A stretch of DNA of 5,899 nt from Frankiales bacterium. Lineage in GTDB: Bacteria > Actinomycetota > Actinomycetes > Mycobacteriales > SCTD01. Where the stretch lies: the NCBI GenBank assembly GCA_025965735.1, contig JAOPWK010000090.1:1-5899 (forward strand), in the 5' to 3' direction. This document shows positions 1 through 5,899 of the stretch, piece after piece; position 1 is the stretch's first letter; every line of letters begins with the position of its first letter. The translations under genes and the position numbers were made by a program. The notes beneath the pieces were generated by a model. It worked only from the letters and a program-made list of their open reading frames with translations. It was not told where the DNA came from and searched no databases.

Positions 1-2511
<2,511 letters not shown>

Positions 2512-2515
<4 letters not shown>

Positions 2516-2598
2516 GCGGAAGCTGCGGGCGGTACCCCGTGACGAAGGAGCGGGCGTGCCGGCCGCTGCTGGAGCGAGCACCAGGAATGTCACAGTGA
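2512..2598 (+). other. Possible 28-codon ORF bridging treS and pep2 (speculative)
   Basis: A GTG at 2512 overlaps the treS stop as GTGA (2512-2515) and follows AAGGA (2498-2502) by 9 nt. The frame runs 28 codons to a TGA at 2596-2598. That stop itself forms a GTGA with the alternative pep2 start at 2595. The peptide begins MSGSCGRYPVTKERACR and resembles nothing I recognise. About 6 of 28 codons end in A or T, clustered at the 3' end, which is weaker coding bias than in the neighbouring genes. It could be a coupling or leader ORF, a remnant of a former pep2 N-terminus, or chance. I would not call it a gene without conservation or ribosome profiling data. Confidence 0.15.
2544..2550 (+). promoter_or_regulatory. 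Ribosome binding site for the longer pep2 start
   Basis: GAAGGAG, a near-complete anti-16S match, sits 5 nt before the GTG at 2556. It is the strongest Shine-Dalgarno-like sequence in the window and the main reason for choosing 2556 as the pep2 start. It lies in the short treS-pep2 gap (2516-2555), in which I see no convincing terminator or promoter. Confidence 0.6.
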
Positions 2599-3958
2599 GC
2601 GCCCTCGAGGACGCCCTGCGCGAGTGGCTGCCCGGCCAGCGCTGGTACGGCGGCAAGGGGAAGGCCGTCACCGCGGTCCGCATCGAGCACGAGGAGCGGC
2701 TCAGCGGCGGCGAGGAGCTGCGCCACGTGCTGCTGCACGTGACCGACGAGGACGGCGGCACCGACCTCTACCAGGCGCTGATCGGCTACCGCACCGGCGA
2801 CGTGGAGCCGCGTCTGAAGAACGCCGTCATCGGCGACGTCGACGGCCGCACGCTCTATGACGCGGTGCACGACCCACAGGCCGTCGGCGCGCTGCTGGTC
2901 CTGCTGGCCGGCAACGAGAAGCTGAGCCGGCTGGCCTTCACGGCCACCGGCGAGCTCGACGCCTCGCTGCCGCCGCGCGTCATGGGCGCCGAGCAGAGCA
3001 ACACCTCGGTCGTCTACGGCGACGAGTACATCCTCAAGCTGTTCCGCCGCGTGCAGCCCGGGCTCAACCCCGACCTGGAGATCACGCGCGCGCTGGCCGA
3101 GGCTGGAACGCCGCACATCGCCCAGCCGCTCGGCTGGATCGAGGGGCAGGTGGACGGGGAGACGACCACGCTCGGCCTGCTGCAGCGCTTCCAGCGCAAC
3201 GCCACCGAGGGATGGGCGATGGCGACCGCCAGCGTCCGCGACCTGTTCGCCGAGGGCGACCTGCACGCGGCCGAGGTCGGCGGCGACTTCGCCGGAGAGT
3301 CCGAGCGGCTCGGCGTCGCGACCGCCGAGGTGCACCTGGCCATGCGCGACGCGCTGCCGGCCGGCACGGCCGACGCGCAGGAGTCGGCCAGCACCGGCCG
3401 GCAGCTGCACGAGCGGCTCGACGCCGCGCTCGCCGTGGTGCCCGAGCTGGAGCAGCACGCCGCCGCGCTGCGGGCGGTCTACGACCAGCTCGCTGCCCGC
3501 ACCGAGCCGGTCGAGGTGCAGCGGGTGCACGGCGACTACCACCTGGGCCAGGTCCTGCGCACGCAGGACGGCTGGCTGCTGCTCGACTTCGAGGGCGAGC
3601 CGGCCCGTCCGCTGAGCGAGCGCACCGCGCTGATGAGCCCGCTGCGCGACGTCGCCGGGATGCTCCGCTCCTACGACTACGCCGCCCGCCACCTGCTGGC
3701 CGAGCGGGGGGACGACCCGCAGCTGGCGTACCGGGCGACGGAGTGGGCAGAGCGCAATCGGCAGGCCTTCTGCGACGGGTACGCCCGGGCGGCGGGCAAG
3801 GACCCGCGCGACGAGGCCGTCCTGCTCCGGGCGTTCGAGCTCGACAAGGCGGTCTACGAAGTCGTCTACGAAGCACGCAACCGGCCCTCGTGGCTGCCCA
3901 TCCCGGTGGGCAGCATCGAGCGCCTGGCCGCGTCCGCGACCTCCGAGGGAGACGACCA

Positions 3959-3962
<4 letters not shown>
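2556..3962 (+). CDS. pep2: Maltokinase Pep2 (Mak)
   Basis: Maltokinase uses ATP to phosphorylate maltose at C1, giving the maltose 1-phosphate donor used by GlgE. The 468-aa protein has the family's two parts. An N-terminal cap carries LPGQRWYGGKGK (~25-36), which matches the QRWY/F motif near the start of known Pep2 proteins. A kinase fold of the aminoglycoside-phosphotransferase type follows, with a nucleotide loop EQSNTS (146-151), the ATP-contacting Lys161 in YILKLFRR, GLNPDLEI, catalytic Asp327 in HGDYHLGQ, and metal-binding Asp344 in DFEGEP. The C-terminus has RPSWLPIP, also seen in this family. The stop overlaps the glgB start by 4 nt. The start is uncertain: GTG 2556 has the best ribosome binding site, but GTG 2595, preceded by AGGA at 8 nt, gives a natural N-terminus (MSALEDALREWLPGQRWY). 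The 13 codons between them have unusually many A/T third positions. Kinase identity is firm; the start is about 55:45. Unlike some actinobacterial homologues it is not fused to TreS. Confidence 0.94.
3945..3951 (+). promoter_or_regulatory. Ribosome binding site of glgB
   Basis: GAGGGAG ends 7 nt before the GTG at 3959, within the last codons of pep2. It supports the GTGA-overlap start over an in-frame ATG at 4064, which has only a GGAG 3 nt upstream, too close for normal use. Confidence 0.65.

Positions 3963-5899
<1,937 letters not shown>

Noticed and set aside
2516..2555. Possible terminator or promoter in the treS-pep2 gap
   Set aside because: Only the 6-nt palindrome GGTACC with imperfect flanking G/C pairing is visible. 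There is no stable stem with a T tract and no convincing -10/-35 pair.

Overview
This GC-rich window, with nearly all third codon positions G or C, carries four co-directional plus-strand genes of the bacterial GlgE pathway. The pathway converts trehalose into branched alpha-glucan. The order is glgE (3' part only), treS, pep2 (maltokinase), glgB (5' part only). The gene content, GC bias and GTG starts indicate an actinomycete. From what is known of these groups, the order resembles the single Streptomyces-type cluster. In mycobacteria, glgB-glgE and treS-pep2 lie at separate loci. Genus cannot be decided from this sequence.

Layout. Positions 1-818 are the C-terminal ~271 residues of GlgE, opening at the catalytic nucleophile motif. 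Positions 815-2515 are a complete stand-alone trehalose synthase (566 aa). A short gap follows, which may hold a mini-ORF. Positions 2556-3962 are maltokinase (468 aa, with an alternative start at 2595). Positions 3959-5899 are the first 647 residues of GlgB, cut by the window end about 115-120 residues before the expected C-terminus. glgE/treS and pep2/glgB each overlap by 4 nt (GTGA), and all three visible starts are GTG with Shine-Dalgarno-like sequences. This looks like one tightly packed, translationally coupled operon. No promoter or terminator is visible inside it; both probably lie outside the window.

How the genes work together (established for the families): TreS interconverts trehalose and maltose. 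Pep2 phosphorylates maltose with ATP to maltose 1-phosphate. GlgE transfers maltosyl units from maltose 1-phosphate to the non-reducing ends of alpha-1,4-glucan. GlgB introduces alpha-1,6 branches. All catalytic residues expected in the visible parts are present, so the pathway looks intact.

I found no evidence of a previously undescribed system, mobile element, CRISPR array or RNA gene. The least ordinary spots are the treS-pep2 junction and the basic Ala/Pro/Lys-rich N-terminal tail of GlgB.
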